From assembly GCF_900114645.1 (NCBI RefSeq), contig NZ_FOTR01000008.1:124001-188000 (forward strand): a DNA stretch of 64,000 bases. Reading direction: 5' to 3'. Shown here piece after piece: positions 8,732 through 16,138 of this stretch; position 1 is the stretch's first letter; the number at the start of each line of letters is the position of its first letter. The notes below the pieces were generated by a model, which made no database searches, had not been told where the DNA came from, and saw nothing but the letters and a program-made list of their open reading frames with translations. The stretch comes from Gracilibacillus orientalis (GTDB lineage: Bacteria > Bacillota > Bacilli > Bacillales > Amphibacillaceae). A program made the position numbers and the translations under genes.

Positions 8732-9373
8732 TTAGGCTTTTGTATAATTTTTTTCAAATTTATTAAATAGTAAATCCAGTAAAAGTGCGATGACTATTGC
8801 TAGAATAGTACCAGTGAAAATCATTTGTTTGTCATTATAGCCGATACCAGCTAGGATTAAGTCACCAAGGCCACCTGCTCCGATTAAGGCAGCGAGTGTT
8901 GTCCAGCTAATAATATATACAGTAGTCACTCGGATACCTGACATGACATATGGCATTGCTGCTGGTAATTCTACTTTAAATAAGCGGCCAAAGGTGCTAA
9001 AACCCATTCCTTTTGCTGCTTCCGTTATGCTTGGATCAATCGATTGAATCCCGGTATACGTATTTCTTAGTAACGGTAATAATGCATATAAAAATAATGC
9101 CGCTACAGCTGGTTTAAAACCAATACCAAGCAGTGGGATCATTATCGCTAATAACGCTACGGTCGGAATGGTTTGGAACACATTAGCAATATTGAAAATA
9201 AAACCTTTTACTTTTTCATTTTTCATTTTTGTCATATAAATAGCTAACGGAATAGTGACAATGATCGACAGTACCATTACAACAAAAGAAATCATCAAAT
9301 GCTCCATCGTGTACGTTAAAATCGAATCATATTTGTCCTGCCAAAATTCCAAATAATCTGTAAGTAATTCCAC
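8732..9373 (-). CDS. opuCB: OpuC/OpuB-type ABC transporter permease (first permease)
   Basis: A 213-residue permease homologous to the last transport gene of the block. The EAA loop reads TEAAKGMGFSTFGRLFKVELP, and several hydrophobic helices surround it. It starts at GTG 9373, and its start overlaps the stop of the ATPase gene (TAGTG), indicating translational coupling. Its stop is 14 bases before the binding-protein gene. It forms the membrane channel with the other permease. Confidence 0.9.
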   Translation of the reverse strand: MELLTDYLEFWQDKYDSILTYTMEHLMISFVVMVLSIIVTIPLAIYMTKMKNEKVKGFIFNIANVFQTIPTVALLAIMIPLLGIGFKPAVAALFLYALLPLLRNTYTGIQSIDPSITEAAKGMGFSTFGRLFKVELPAAMPYVMSGIRVTTVYIISWTTLAALIGAGGLGDLILAGIGYNDKQMIFTGTILAIVIALLLDLLFNKFEKNYTKA

Positions 9374-10491
9374 TATTGCCCACCACGCTTCAGTTCATAG
9401 AAGTGTTGTAATGTATGAAGCAGTTGTTCTCTTTTAATAACACCAACCAATGTATTATCTTCTGATACAACGCCTAATGTGTCGTATGTTTCGAAGAGGT
9501 TATCTGCTATCAACTGCTCACTGCCAGCATTTAGTGCCACTGTTTTGCGATTATGATCTAGCAGGGCATGAATGGATTTATCCGATTGATTCATCGCTGT
9601 AAATAAATCTAGCATTCCCATATATTTCCCATCATGGTCCGTAACTGGTATTTCTTTCATCTGATACATCACCATATGTTCGATCGCTTTCTCTACTGAA
9701 TCTGATTGATAGACTGTAAACAACTGTTTCGTCATAAGCTTTTCAACAGATGGCAAGGCACTTCCCAGTCGTTCTTCTCCTATAAATTCTTTCACAAAAT
9801 CATTAGCTGGATTTGCTAGAATTTCTTGCGGTGATCCTTTTTGTACGACTTGTCCACTTTTCATAATAATGATTTGGTCAGCAATTTTGATTGCTTCATC
9901 CATGTCATGTGTAACAAATACAATCGTTTTATTAATTTCTTTCTGAAGTCGGACTAATTCATCTTGTAATTGTTCACGACTAATCGGATCCAAAGCACTA
10001 AAAGGTTCATCCATTAAAATGGTGGACGGTTCTGCTGCTAATGCACGAATAACTCCAATGCGCTGTTGCTGACCACCACTTAACTCTGCAGGATAACGAT
10101 TACGATATACTTCTGGATCCAAGTTAACCATACGTAATAAATCGTCTACTTTTTGCTTAATTTTCTGTTTATCCCATTTTAATAGTTTAGGGACAGTTGC
10201 TACATTGTCATAGATCGTCATATGTGGAAACAAACCAATATTTTGGATGACATAACCCATCTGGCGGCGCAATTCAATCGGATTAACTTGTTTAATATCC
10301 TTATCATCTATTAAAATTTGTCCTTCTGTATAATTCGTCAGACGGTTTAGTAATTTCATTGTCGTTGTTTTTCCACAACCACTTGGACCGATTAGAACAT
10401 TGATTTTCCCTTCTTCAAAGGTTAAAGTAATGTCTTTTAAAGCTTGAAATCCGTCATCATACACTTTATGAATTCCATTAAGTTGTATCAC
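9373..10491 (-). CDS. opuCA: OpuC/OpuB-type ATPase with tandem CBS domains
   Basis: A 372-residue ATP-binding subunit that powers osmoprotectant uptake. Walker A is GPSGCGKT at 35-42, the signature is LSGGQQQR, and Walker B is ILMDEP with the H-loop in VFVTHDMDEA. Residues 255-372 hold two CBS domains (LFTVYQSDSVEKAIEHMV and onwards), which in this family sense ionic strength or cyclic di-AMP. A 28-bp palindrome lies 35 bases upstream of the start, between this gene and the TetR gene. Confidence 0.93.
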   Translation of the reverse strand: MIQLNGIHKVYDDGFQALKDITLTFEEGKINVLIGPSGCGKTTTMKLLNRLTNYTEGQILIDDKDIKQVNPIELRRQMGYVIQNIGLFPHMTIYDNVATVPKLLKWDKQKIKQKVDDLLRMVNLDPEVYRNRYPAELSGGQQQRIGVIRALAAEPSTILMDEPFSALDPISREQLQDELVRLQKEINKTIVFVTHDMDEAIKIADQIIIMKSGQVVQKGSPQEILANPANDFVKEFIGEERLGSALPSVEKLMTKQLFTVYQSDSVEKAIEHMVMYQMKEIPVTDHDGKYMGMLDLFTAMNQSDKSIHALLDHNRKTVALNAGSEQLIADNLFETYDTLGVVSEDNTLVGVIKREQLLHTLQHFYELKRGGQ

Positions 10492-10525
10492 ATAAGCTCT
10501 CCTTTCAACACCATTGTGATCATTT

Positions 10526-10553
10526 TCATAAAATGAACATGTTCATTTTATGA
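10526..10553. promoter_or_regulatory. 28-bp perfect palindrome, probable TetR operator before opuCA
   Basis: Left arm TCATAAAATGAACA is followed immediately by its exact reverse complement. The core TGAACATGTTCA also occurs upstream of tetR (11335-11344 region). The site lies 35 bases before the opuCA start, so it would block transcription of the transport genes independently of tetR read-through. Confidence 0.8.
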
Positions 10554-10566
10554 GCAAAAAAAATAA

Positions 10567-11274
10567 TCATGTATCTATTTTCGTATAAGACACCTTGATT
10601 TCATCGCGTTTTTCTGGTTTGATCACTTTCATAACACTCTCATACACGTAATATAAAGTCATTTGCATTGCTTCTTCTTGTGTATAATTTCGGCGTTTAT
10701 TAATGATGGTATTCATCATACCTTTCCATATTAACAATGTCATATCCGAAATCATTTCAATGTCGTCTTCTTCCATGAACTTCTCTTCTACTGCTGGTTC
10801 AATAAAAAGGGCACTGCGTTTTGCAAAATTATGCTCCATGATGATATCTTTCACTTCATCCGGTAAACCGATCAAATCATTTTGATAGATTTGATAGTAA
10901 TGTTCCAATAATTCTTCCGGAATAGAGCCTAAATTGTCCATAAATATTACAGAGTAAATTTTCGGCTGGGCAAAAGAATGTTTACAAAAGCATTCCCAAC
11001 TATACAGCCATTTTTCTACTGTATTATTCCCTTTTTCTAAATAAGCCGGAAGTTCTTCTAAATAATCCGACATAAATCGCATAGCAGCAAAAAATTTCAG
11101 ATGTGATAAATCTTTAAAATAATTGTACGCTGTCGAACTAGTAAAACCTGCTTTATCTGCAATTTTTCGAATGGTAAAATGATCGATGCCTTCTTCTTCA
11201 ATTACCTCTGTTGCAGCATCCAAGAAATAGCGCCACATCCGTGTACGTTGAATTTCTTTCCTACTTTCGCCCAT
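10567..11274 (-). CDS. TetR family regulator of the opuC-hydrolase block
   Basis: A 235-residue repressor. The N-terminal helix-turn-helix (residues 15-60) reads IDHFTIRKIADKAGFTSSTA followed by YNYFKD, the usual TetR pattern. The C-terminal ligand domain resembles no effector class I can name. The gene lies first in the block, and copies of the same dyad TGAACATGTTCA stand before it and before opuCA, indicating autoregulation plus control of the importer. Control of an OpuC system by TetR rather than by the GbsR/OpcR (MarR-like) regulators of Bacillus is notable. A transported quaternary amine or hydrolase product is the expected inducer. Confidence 0.88.
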   Translation of the reverse strand: MGESRKEIQRTRMWRYFLDAATEVIEEEGIDHFTIRKIADKAGFTSSTAYNYFKDLSHLKFFAAMRFMSDYLEELPAYLEKGNNTVEKWLYSWECFCKHSFAQPKIYSVIFMDNLGSIPEELLEHYYQIYQNDLIGLPDEVKDIIMEHNFAKRSALFIEPAVEEKFMEEDDIEMISDMTLLIWKGMMNTIINKRRNYTQEEAMQMTLYYVYESVMKVIKPEKRDEIKVSYTKIDT

Positions 11275-11315
11275 CGCTTCACTTCCTCCACATAACTAAT
11301 TAATATTTTTCTTTT

Positions 11316-11346
11316 ATGAACAAGTTCTTTTGATGAACATGTTCAT
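11316..11346. promoter_or_regulatory. Two operator-like dyads upstream of tetR
   Basis: ATGAACATGTTCAT (11333-11346) is a perfect 14-bp palindrome sharing its core with the operator before opuCA. ATGAACAAGTTCTT (11316-11329) is an imperfect copy whose start is 17 bases away, placing both on similar faces of the helix. They lie 42-72 bases upstream of the tetR start, where the promoter should be. Confidence 0.75.
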
Positions 11347-11370
11347 ACTATCATAACGATGTACAAATGT

Positions 11371-11404
11371 AAAACCCCGCTAACCTTTTAATCAGCAGGG
11401 TTTT
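11371..11404. terminator. Terminator-like hairpin
   Basis: AAAACCCCGCT pairs with AGCAGGGTTTT with one mismatch. It follows the stop of a minus-strand coding remnant and faces the tetR promoter region. Confidence 0.7.
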
Positions 11405-11579
11405 GTTCTGAAAGTGGTAATATAACTCGAAATGTCGTTCCATCATTATTGTCATCTTCTATGTCAATCGATTGATTATCGAACGTTAAGTTTATCGCAT
11501 TCTGTTCATCCCAATCGATATCCATATCCTCAAATGAGCCAGTTTTTTTCGTAACACTTGATATGCTGCAAGTGAGAGG
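11388..11579 (-). pseudogene. C-terminal remnant of an unidentified gene
   Basis: An open frame of 63 codons, without a credible start, runs to a stop inside a terminator hairpin. The translation is acidic and protein-like (FEDMDIDWDEQNAINLTFDN) and ends GTTFRVILPLSEQNPAD. The G-T-x-F-x-V-x-L-P-L ending resembles the end of a histidine-kinase ATPase domain, but the rest does not, so I do not name it. A 5'-truncated gene that kept its terminator is the simplest reading. Confidence 0.4.
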
Positions 11580-11620
11580 TCAAGTAATTTTTTTATTAAA
11601 AATTTTTCAAAAAGCATATG

Positions 11621-11649
11621 TAGTCATTCACACGAAATTTGTGTAAAAT
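11621..11649 (+). promoter_or_regulatory. Sigma-A-like promoter of the structured leader
   Basis: TAGTCA at 11621-11626 and TAAAAT at 11644-11649 are separated by 17 bases. The spacer carries a near-palindrome ACACGAAATTTGTGT. The predicted start is about 15 bases before the ribosome site of the small leader ORF. Confidence 0.55.
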
Positions 11650-11672
11650 GTAAATAAGTGGAGGTGTTGTTG

Positions 11673-11732
11673 ATGGCAATTCATACTACGTTGCCTGAAT
11701 GTAAGCTGACCCATGCAAAGCCTGGCAATTAA
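11673..11732 (+). CDS. Leader peptide, 19 aa
   Basis: ATG 11673 follows GGAGGTG at good spacing and encodes MAIHTTLPECKLTHAKPGN then TAA. Codons 13-16 form one arm of a 12-bp RNA stem, and the stop codon touches the first arm of a second, interlocking stem. A ribosome here would therefore decide which RNA structure forms. The -1 frame stays open from 11705 to the end of the downstream gene. No run of a single amino acid points to a simple attenuation signal. Confidence 0.5.
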   Translation: MAIHTTLPECKLTHAKPGN

Positions 11733-11800
11733 GGCGATACTTTGTATGGGTGATGGGAATATCGCCTTTCTTGCGCATGCTTTGCCCTTATAGAAAGCAT
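11709..11800 (+). ncRNA. Structured leader with interlocking stems (pseudoknot or switch)
   Basis: Three stems can form. Stem 1 pairs ACCCATGCAAAG (11709-11720) with CTTTGTATGGGT (11740-11751), 12 bp with one G-U. Stem 2 pairs AAGGCGATA (11731-11739) with TATCGCCTT (11760-11768), 9 bp. Their arms alternate, so they form either an H-type pseudoknot or mutually exclusive hairpins. Stem 3 pairs ATGCTTT (11777-11783) with AAAGCAT (11794-11800) just before the ribosome site of the next gene. I do not match it to a riboswitch class I know. Confidence 0.6.
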
Positions 11801-11821
11801 AAAATAAGGAGCTGGCTACAA

Positions 11822-12085
11822 ATGAAAGAAACAAAGGCGCAAGCGTTGTTACCGGAAGAATTAATACATGCTCTACAAGAGTATATAGAAGGCGAAACGA
11901 TTTATATCCCTAAACGAGAAGAACGAAGAAGATGGGGAGTCCAGACAGGGAATCGTGAATATTATCATAGAAGAAATTGTCAGATCAGACACGCCTTCAA
12001 GAACGGGACAACGATTCATCAACTAGCAACAGACTATTGTTTATCAATGGAAACAATCAAAAAGATAGTATATAAACGTGCTTAA
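11822..12085 (+). CDS. CD3324/Mor-like DNA-binding protein
   Basis: An 87-residue protein with the CD3324-family pattern: LLPEELIHALQEYIEGETIY at the N-terminus, a basic loop IPKREERRRWGVQTGNREYY, and a C-terminal helix-turn-helix (GTTIHQLATDYCLSMETIKK). The group resembles the Mor activator of phage Mu in its C-terminal half. Start ATG 11822 has AAGGAG upstream. The 170-base structured leader with a peptide ORF precedes it, suggesting control after transcription starts. Targets are unknown. Confidence 0.8.
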   Translation: MKETKAQALLPEELIHALQEYIEGETIYIPKREERRRWGVQTGNREYYHRRNCQIRHAFKNGTTIHQLATDYCLSMETIKKIVYKRA

Positions 12086-12177
12086 CAGAAAGATATGGTA
12101 AGAATGATTACAAACTATTCTTGCCATATTTTTTTATGGAATATTTGATACACTAAAAAAGAAAGGAGTAGTTATAT

Positions 12178-12816
12178 ATGGATAACTTTATCTATCCTCA
12201 TCAATTTCATTTTATTAAACTGCAAACAAAAACGATGGTAAGTGCCCGCTCCAATTCGACGGATGCAGATGTGATCCATGCTGTAAAAGAAATGGCTATT
12301 GAACGAATAAATCATCTATTACCAAACTTAACAACAGAACAAGAAGACATCTTAATGGGAATTGATCAAGTAAAAGACAAAGAAAACATGGAACAGTATC
12401 TGCAACAAATAAAACAACATGTGATCCCTTTTCCAACTATTAATGATAAACAAGTACAAAAAACATTTCCAAAAGTAAAGAAACTGCAAACACCTGACCT
12501 TGAGCAGATGGACAGAAAAGAAACTGTTTATTTAAGGTGGTATGATAAAGGCTCGGCAAAAACATATATGCTGATACTAAAAGACGCCAAACTCATCGGA
12601 ATTCAAGGTTATTTAGAAAGTTCACTGCATAAAGGAATATGCACCATTTGCAATGAACTGGGAGAAGTAGCATTATTTACGTCAGAGAAAAAAGGACAAA
12701 TGCGCGGCATGTATACGAAGAAAGGGAACTATATATGCAAAGATCCTGTTATTTGCAATCAAAACATAACAGATGTTCAACCGCTCCATTCTTTTGTGGA
12801 ACACCTTAAAGCATGA
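12178..12816 (+). CDS. FusB/FusC-family EF-G-binding protein
   Basis: A 212-residue protein matching the elongation factor G-binding family. The N-terminal half is helical (MDNFIYPHQFHFIKLQTKTM, VIHAVKEMAIERI). The C-terminal half is a treble-clef zinc finger with CTIC (Cys-x2-Cys) and CKDPVIC (Cys-x4-Cys). Staphylococcal FusB and FusC release EF-G from ribosomes stalled by fusidic acid; chromosomal Bacillaceae homologs probably protect or recycle EF-G. It starts at ATG 12178 after AAAGGAG and is a single-gene unit with its own terminator. Confidence 0.85.
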   Translation: MDNFIYPHQFHFIKLQTKTMVSARSNSTDADVIHAVKEMAIERINHLLPNLTTEQEDILMGIDQVKDKENMEQYLQQIKQHVIPFPTINDKQVQKTFPKVKKLQTPDLEQMDRKETVYLRWYDKGSAKTYMLILKDAKLIGIQGYLESSLHKGICTICNELGEVALFTSEKKGQMRGMYTKKGNYICKDPVICNQNITDVQPLHSFVEHLKA

Positions 12817-12841
12817 ATCTGAAGGCAGATTCATGCTTTTT
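12808..12841 (+). terminator. Terminator of the EF-G-binding protein gene
   Basis: Perfect 14-bp stem AAAGCATGAATCTG with loop AAGG and complementary arm, followed by T. The stop codon lies inside the stem. Confidence 0.9.
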
Positions 12842-12915
12842 ATAATTGCTGAACTTTCTTCTAAAACTACTATTTTCATTACTCTCCTTTACATTAAACA
12901 AATTTCACTATCAAC

Positions 12916-12931
12916 CTTACAAAAATGTAAG
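12916..12931. promoter_or_regulatory. Dyad upstream of the BceAB-type genes
   Basis: CTTACA-AAAA-TGTAAG is a perfect dyad about 85 bases before the ABC ATPase start. OmpR-type regulators of peptide-detoxification transporters bind TTACA-like repeats, so this is a candidate site for an unlinked response regulator. Confidence 0.4.
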
Positions 12932-13013
12932 ACAAATGAAAGAAAGATCGATAGCTAGTTTTCATGCTTCGTTTTACACTATACTTAGCAAAACAATAAT
13001 GGAGGTATGAAAC

Positions 13014-13778
13014 ATGACTAAACCTGTCGTGAACGTTACAAACGCACAAAAAGTATTTGGTAAAAAATCGGAGAATCAATTTAAAGCGCTCGATAATGTT
13101 TCCTTTGCCATCGAGGAAGGTGAATTTGTAGGTATTATGGGGCCATCAGGTGCAGGTAAGACAACATTGCTAAATGTAGTCTCCACTTTAGATAAAGCAA
13201 CATCCGGGAAAATAGAAATTGCCGGTCAAGATATTACTGATATGAAACAAAACGAATTAGCTGATTTTCGTTCCGAGCAATTAGGATTTATCTTTCAAGA
13301 TTTTAATCTGTTGGAAAACTTAACTGTTTATGAAAATATCGCTCTGCCCCTTTCTTTACAAGGATTCAGTTCCAGAAAAATTAAACCGCTCGTCATACAA
13401 GTAGCAGAAAAACTGGGAATTAAATCAGTTCTTCAAAAATATCCGGTCACCATTTCCGGTGGTCAAAAGCAACGCGCTGCAGCGGCTAGAGCCTTAGTCC
13501 ATGAACCAGCAATCATCCTGGCAGATGAGCCAACTGGTGCACTCGATTCAAAAAATGCACACAGTTTGATGAAAACAATGGAACATTTAAATCAATTTCA
13601 TGATGTGTCGATTATGCTCGTAACACACGATCCATTAAGTGCCAGTTATTGTGAACGAATTTTATTTATACAGGACGGCAACCTTTACAAGGAAATCAAA
13701 AAAACTGGTGATCAACAACACTTCCACCAACAAATTCTCAACGTGCTTGCCGAATTGACAAGCATTCAATCGTTATAA
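13014..13778 (+). CDS. BceA-type ABC transporter ATPase
   Basis: A 254-residue ATPase of the peptide-detoxification (BceAB/YxdLM/PsdAB) group within the MacB-like family. Walker A is GPSGAGKT at 43-50, the signature is ISGGQKQRAAAARAL, and Walker B is IILADEPTGALDS. It starts at ATG 13014 behind GGAGGT and is followed after 18 bases by the FtsX-type permease. Such modules remove or sense cell-wall-active peptides such as bacitracin. The usual BceRS two-component genes are not adjacent. Confidence 0.9.
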   Translation: MTKPVVNVTNAQKVFGKKSENQFKALDNVSFAIEEGEFVGIMGPSGAGKTTLLNVVSTLDKATSGKIEIAGQDITDMKQNELADFRSEQLGFIFQDFNLLENLTVYENIALPLSLQGFSSRKIKPLVIQVAEKLGIKSVLQKYPVTISGGQKQRAAAARALVHEPAIILADEPTGALDSKNAHSLMKTMEHLNQFHDVSIMLVTHDPLSASYCERILFIQDGNLYKEIKKTGDQQHFHQQILNVLAELTSIQSL

Positions 13779-13796
13779 AGAAAGGAGTGAAAGAGC

Positions 13797-15653
13797 ATGT
13801 TAGTGAAATTACTATCTGGTAGTATGAAAAAAATGTGGAAGGATTATCTTGTATTATTATTTGGTTTAACGATATCAATTGCGATTTTCTATATGTTTGA
13901 AACACTGGCTCAGAATCAAGCCTTTCTGGAAGCCAATGCTCTAATAGCTTCCATTGTTTTCGTTTTTCATGTTGGGACCTTTATTTTAGCGCTTGTCACC
14001 ATCTTTTATATTTTCTATGCAACATCCTTTATTTTGTCCCTCCGTCAAAAGGAACTCGGTATGTATATGACCTTAGGAGCAAAAAAAGGTAAAGTTACCC
14101 AAATGATGTTTCTGGAAACATTGGTAATCGGTATTGTCTCTTTAATTATTGGTCTCGTATTTGGAGTAGGTCTCTCAGAAGGAATTGGACGACTGTTAAT
14201 GGCGAGACTGGATTTCTCAGGTGAAGGATTCCACTCTCTTTATCCGTCTTCACTTGTAACAACAGTCCTTTTCTATTTCGTTCTATTTCTTTTAACAGCT
14301 ATTGTCAATGCAATCAGAGTATCACGTAAATCGGTACTGGAACTATTACATGCCGATCAAAAAACAGATACGAAAACAATCAAAGGCTGGAAAACCTTTT
14401 TAGGAACATTATTCGCTATCGTCTTAATCACTGTCGGATACGTAGCAATGATCAATATGGGTAATCTCGCGCAACTTGGTGTTATAATTGCTGCAGCAAC
14501 CGTCACACCAGGAACATACTTTTTCTTTATGGCGATGTTACCTTTTCTCATTAAAAGAATCAAAGCAATTCGGTCAATAAATGAGAAAGGACTTAACTCC
14601 TTTACCTATGCACAGCTTGATTTCCGTGTCAGTCAATTAACTAAAGTACTCGGGACAGTTGCGATGTTAATTGCATTAGGGTTAGGAGCGATGACAGCAG
14701 GTTTGTCCTTTTATCATAATACAGAAATTCAATCCTCAATGATGCACGGTTACGATATTAAAGTACACCAGCCAACAGAGGATGAATTAGCCGAAATGGA
14801 GAATTGGAAATTTGAGGAACGCAATCTATATTCCTATCGAGTTACAGAAGATAGCGTTTATTTTTCCAAACATGATTTACAAGCGAATCCACCCGTTATC
14901 AAAGAGCTTGGCGGCAATCTGGAGGAGTTGTCTAAAGAAGTACGTTTAACAGACGATTTAACAGCTCCTGTTTACACCGATGAGGAAACGGATAATGCCG
15001 AAAGTATACCTGAACAATGGCAAACAGCATTACGAACCGAATTAATGGCAAATTTCTACCTATTTGGTGATCGCACATTATATATACTGGATCAGGAAAA
15101 ATTTGAAGAAATCAATGCATCAACGCAAACTGTTTTAATTGGAAAAGTTGACAATTTTGCAGATTACACAGATACATTGGCAAAAATAGATGAACGACAT
15201 CACCAATTAGCGATTGATTATACGGGTGAAGATCCCACAACGATTGGCAGTAAATACGAAAATTATACCACAATAAAAAGTTTGGCGAATGGTACAATTT
15301 TCATGGGATTGTTTCTCGGTGTTGCTTTCTTAATGATGATGGCAAGTGTACTCATGTTCAAACTACTATCCAGTGCGACAGCAGATATTGAACGCTATCA
15401 GATGCTTAGAAAAATAGGCGTACGTCAAGCAAAACTGAAAAAATCGATTTACAAAGAATTATTTCTTGTTTTCCTTTTTCCAGGTTTAATCGGACTTGTC
15501 CACGTACTTATCGGGATGGAAATGTTCTCCTTTATCTTGATTGAACCATATACAAAAATATGGATTCCGATTAGCCTATTTCTCGTTATTTATGGACTAT
15601 ATTATTGGTTAACCGTCAAAATGTATCAACGGATTGTATTACCAAAAGATTAA
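13797..15653 (+). CDS. BceB-type FtsX-family permease
   Basis: A 618-residue permease of the BceB class. A first helix lies at 20-36, then two more with a short loop, an FtsX domain (about 60-180), a middle group of helices, a large extracellular domain (about 310-490) between helices 7 and 8, and a final FtsX helix group to the C-terminus. The large sensing domain is the hallmark of the bacitracin-type sensors. GTG or ATG start choice is clear: ATG 13797-13799 has AAAGGAG upstream. It works with the preceding ATPase; the matching kinase must be elsewhere. Confidence 0.9.
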   Translation: MLVKLLSGSMKKMWKDYLVLLFGLTISIAIFYMFETLAQNQAFLEANALIASIVFVFHVGTFILALVTIFYIFYATSFILSLRQKELGMYMTLGAKKGKVTQMMFLETLVIGIVSLIIGLVFGVGLSEGIGRLLMARLDFSGEGFHSLYPSSLVTTVLFYFVLFLLTAIVNAIRVSRKSVLELLHADQKTDTKTIKGWKTFLGTLFAIVLITVGYVAMINMGNLAQLGVIIAAATVTPGTYFFFMAMLPFLIKRIKAIRSINEKGLNSFTYAQLDFRVSQLTKVLGTVAMLIALGLGAMTAGLSFYHNTEIQSSMMHGYDIKVHQPTEDELAEMENWKFEERNLYSYRVTEDSVYFSKHDLQANPPVIKELGGNLEELSKEVRLTDDLTAPVYTDEETDNAESIPEQWQTALRTELMANFYLFGDRTLYILDQEKFEEINASTQTVLIGKVDNFADYTDTLAKIDERHHQLAIDYTGEDPTTIGSKYENYTTIKSLANGTIFMGLFLGVAFLMMMASVLMFKLLSSATADIERYQMLRKIGVRQAKLKKSIYKELFLVFLFPGLIGLVHVLIGMEMFSFILIEPYTKIWIPISLFLVIYGLYYWLTVKMYQRIVLPKD

Positions 15654-15694
15654 ATTAAAGTCAGGACTGTTTGTATAGCTTCTTATATTCATGT

Positions 15695-15741
15695 AACATG
15701 ATAACCATAATCTTCTTGTTTGGAGAGGTGGTTATCATGTT
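15695..15741 (+). promoter_or_regulatory. Hairpin sequestering the start codon of the 69-aa membrane gene
   Basis: AACATGATAACCA (15695-15707) is the exact reverse complement of TGGTTATCATGTT (15729-15741), a 13-bp stem. The start codon ATG (15737-15739) is inside the 3' arm and the ribosome site GGAGAGG (15722-15728) lies in the 21-base loop. Translation would need the stem to open. Confidence 0.7.
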
Positions 15742-15946
15742 TTTTTCCTATTTAAGCATTGGAATCTACTTTTTTATCATTATTTTAATTTTACTTGTTG
15801 CTTTTAAAGTATTGATTAGAAAAGAACGTCCAAGCAATTATTACACCCCATTTGACAATATTACTGGACAAGAACATAAAGCATTTCATGAGGAAAAACA
15901 AGAACAAGTACAACAGGAAGAAGAAAGTGATGATATACGAGATTAG
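15737..15946 (+). CDS. Small membrane protein, DUF3951-like, 69 aa
   Basis: The protein has one long N-terminal transmembrane helix (YLSIGIYFFIIILILLVAF, about residues 5-25). The conserved segment NYYTPFDNITGQEHKAFHEE follows, then a Gln/Glu-rich tail. The YYTPFD-x-ITGQ motif recalls the DUF3951 family of small Bacillus proteins of unknown function. The start at 15737 is preferred over upstream codons because the GGAGAGG ribosome site is directly before it. The start codon is embedded in a perfect hairpin. It ends overlapping the 3' end of a convergent gene by four bases. Confidence 0.7.
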   Translation: MFFSYLSIGIYFFIIILILLVAFKVLIRKERPSNYYTPFDNITGQEHKAFHEEKQEQVQQEEESDDIRD

Positions 15947-16122
15947 TTTCCTGAAGACACTGTAATTATAATTGTAACTACAAATACAACCACAAACACA
16001 GAAATAATCCCGTAAAACCCCTTCTTCGTCAGTTCATTCCTATCATTACGACCTTTTTTTGATATAGCATATGTGACACCAACACCAAACAAAACTAAAA
16101 TGATCCAATACCAACTATTCAT
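15943..16122 (-). CDS. Small two-helix membrane protein, 59 aa
   Basis: The protein starts MNSWYWIILVLFGVGVTYAI, a first helix. A basic loop (SKKGRNDRNELTKKG) and a second helix (FYGIISVFVVVFVVTIIITV) follow. ATG 16122 follows GGAGAGGGAG. It is the last gene of a three-gene unit with a 127-residue membrane protein and an XRE regulator. No family recognised. Confidence 0.65.
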   Translation of the reverse strand: MNSWYWIILVLFGVGVTYAISKKGRNDRNELTKKGFYGIISVFVVVFVVTIIITVSSGN

Positions 16123-16138
16123 CTCCCTCTCCTCCTTA

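Noticed and set aside
11740-11768. Second leader stem as a simple intrinsic terminator
   Set aside because: The arm is followed only by TTTCTTG, not by a proper T-run, and the loop is long.
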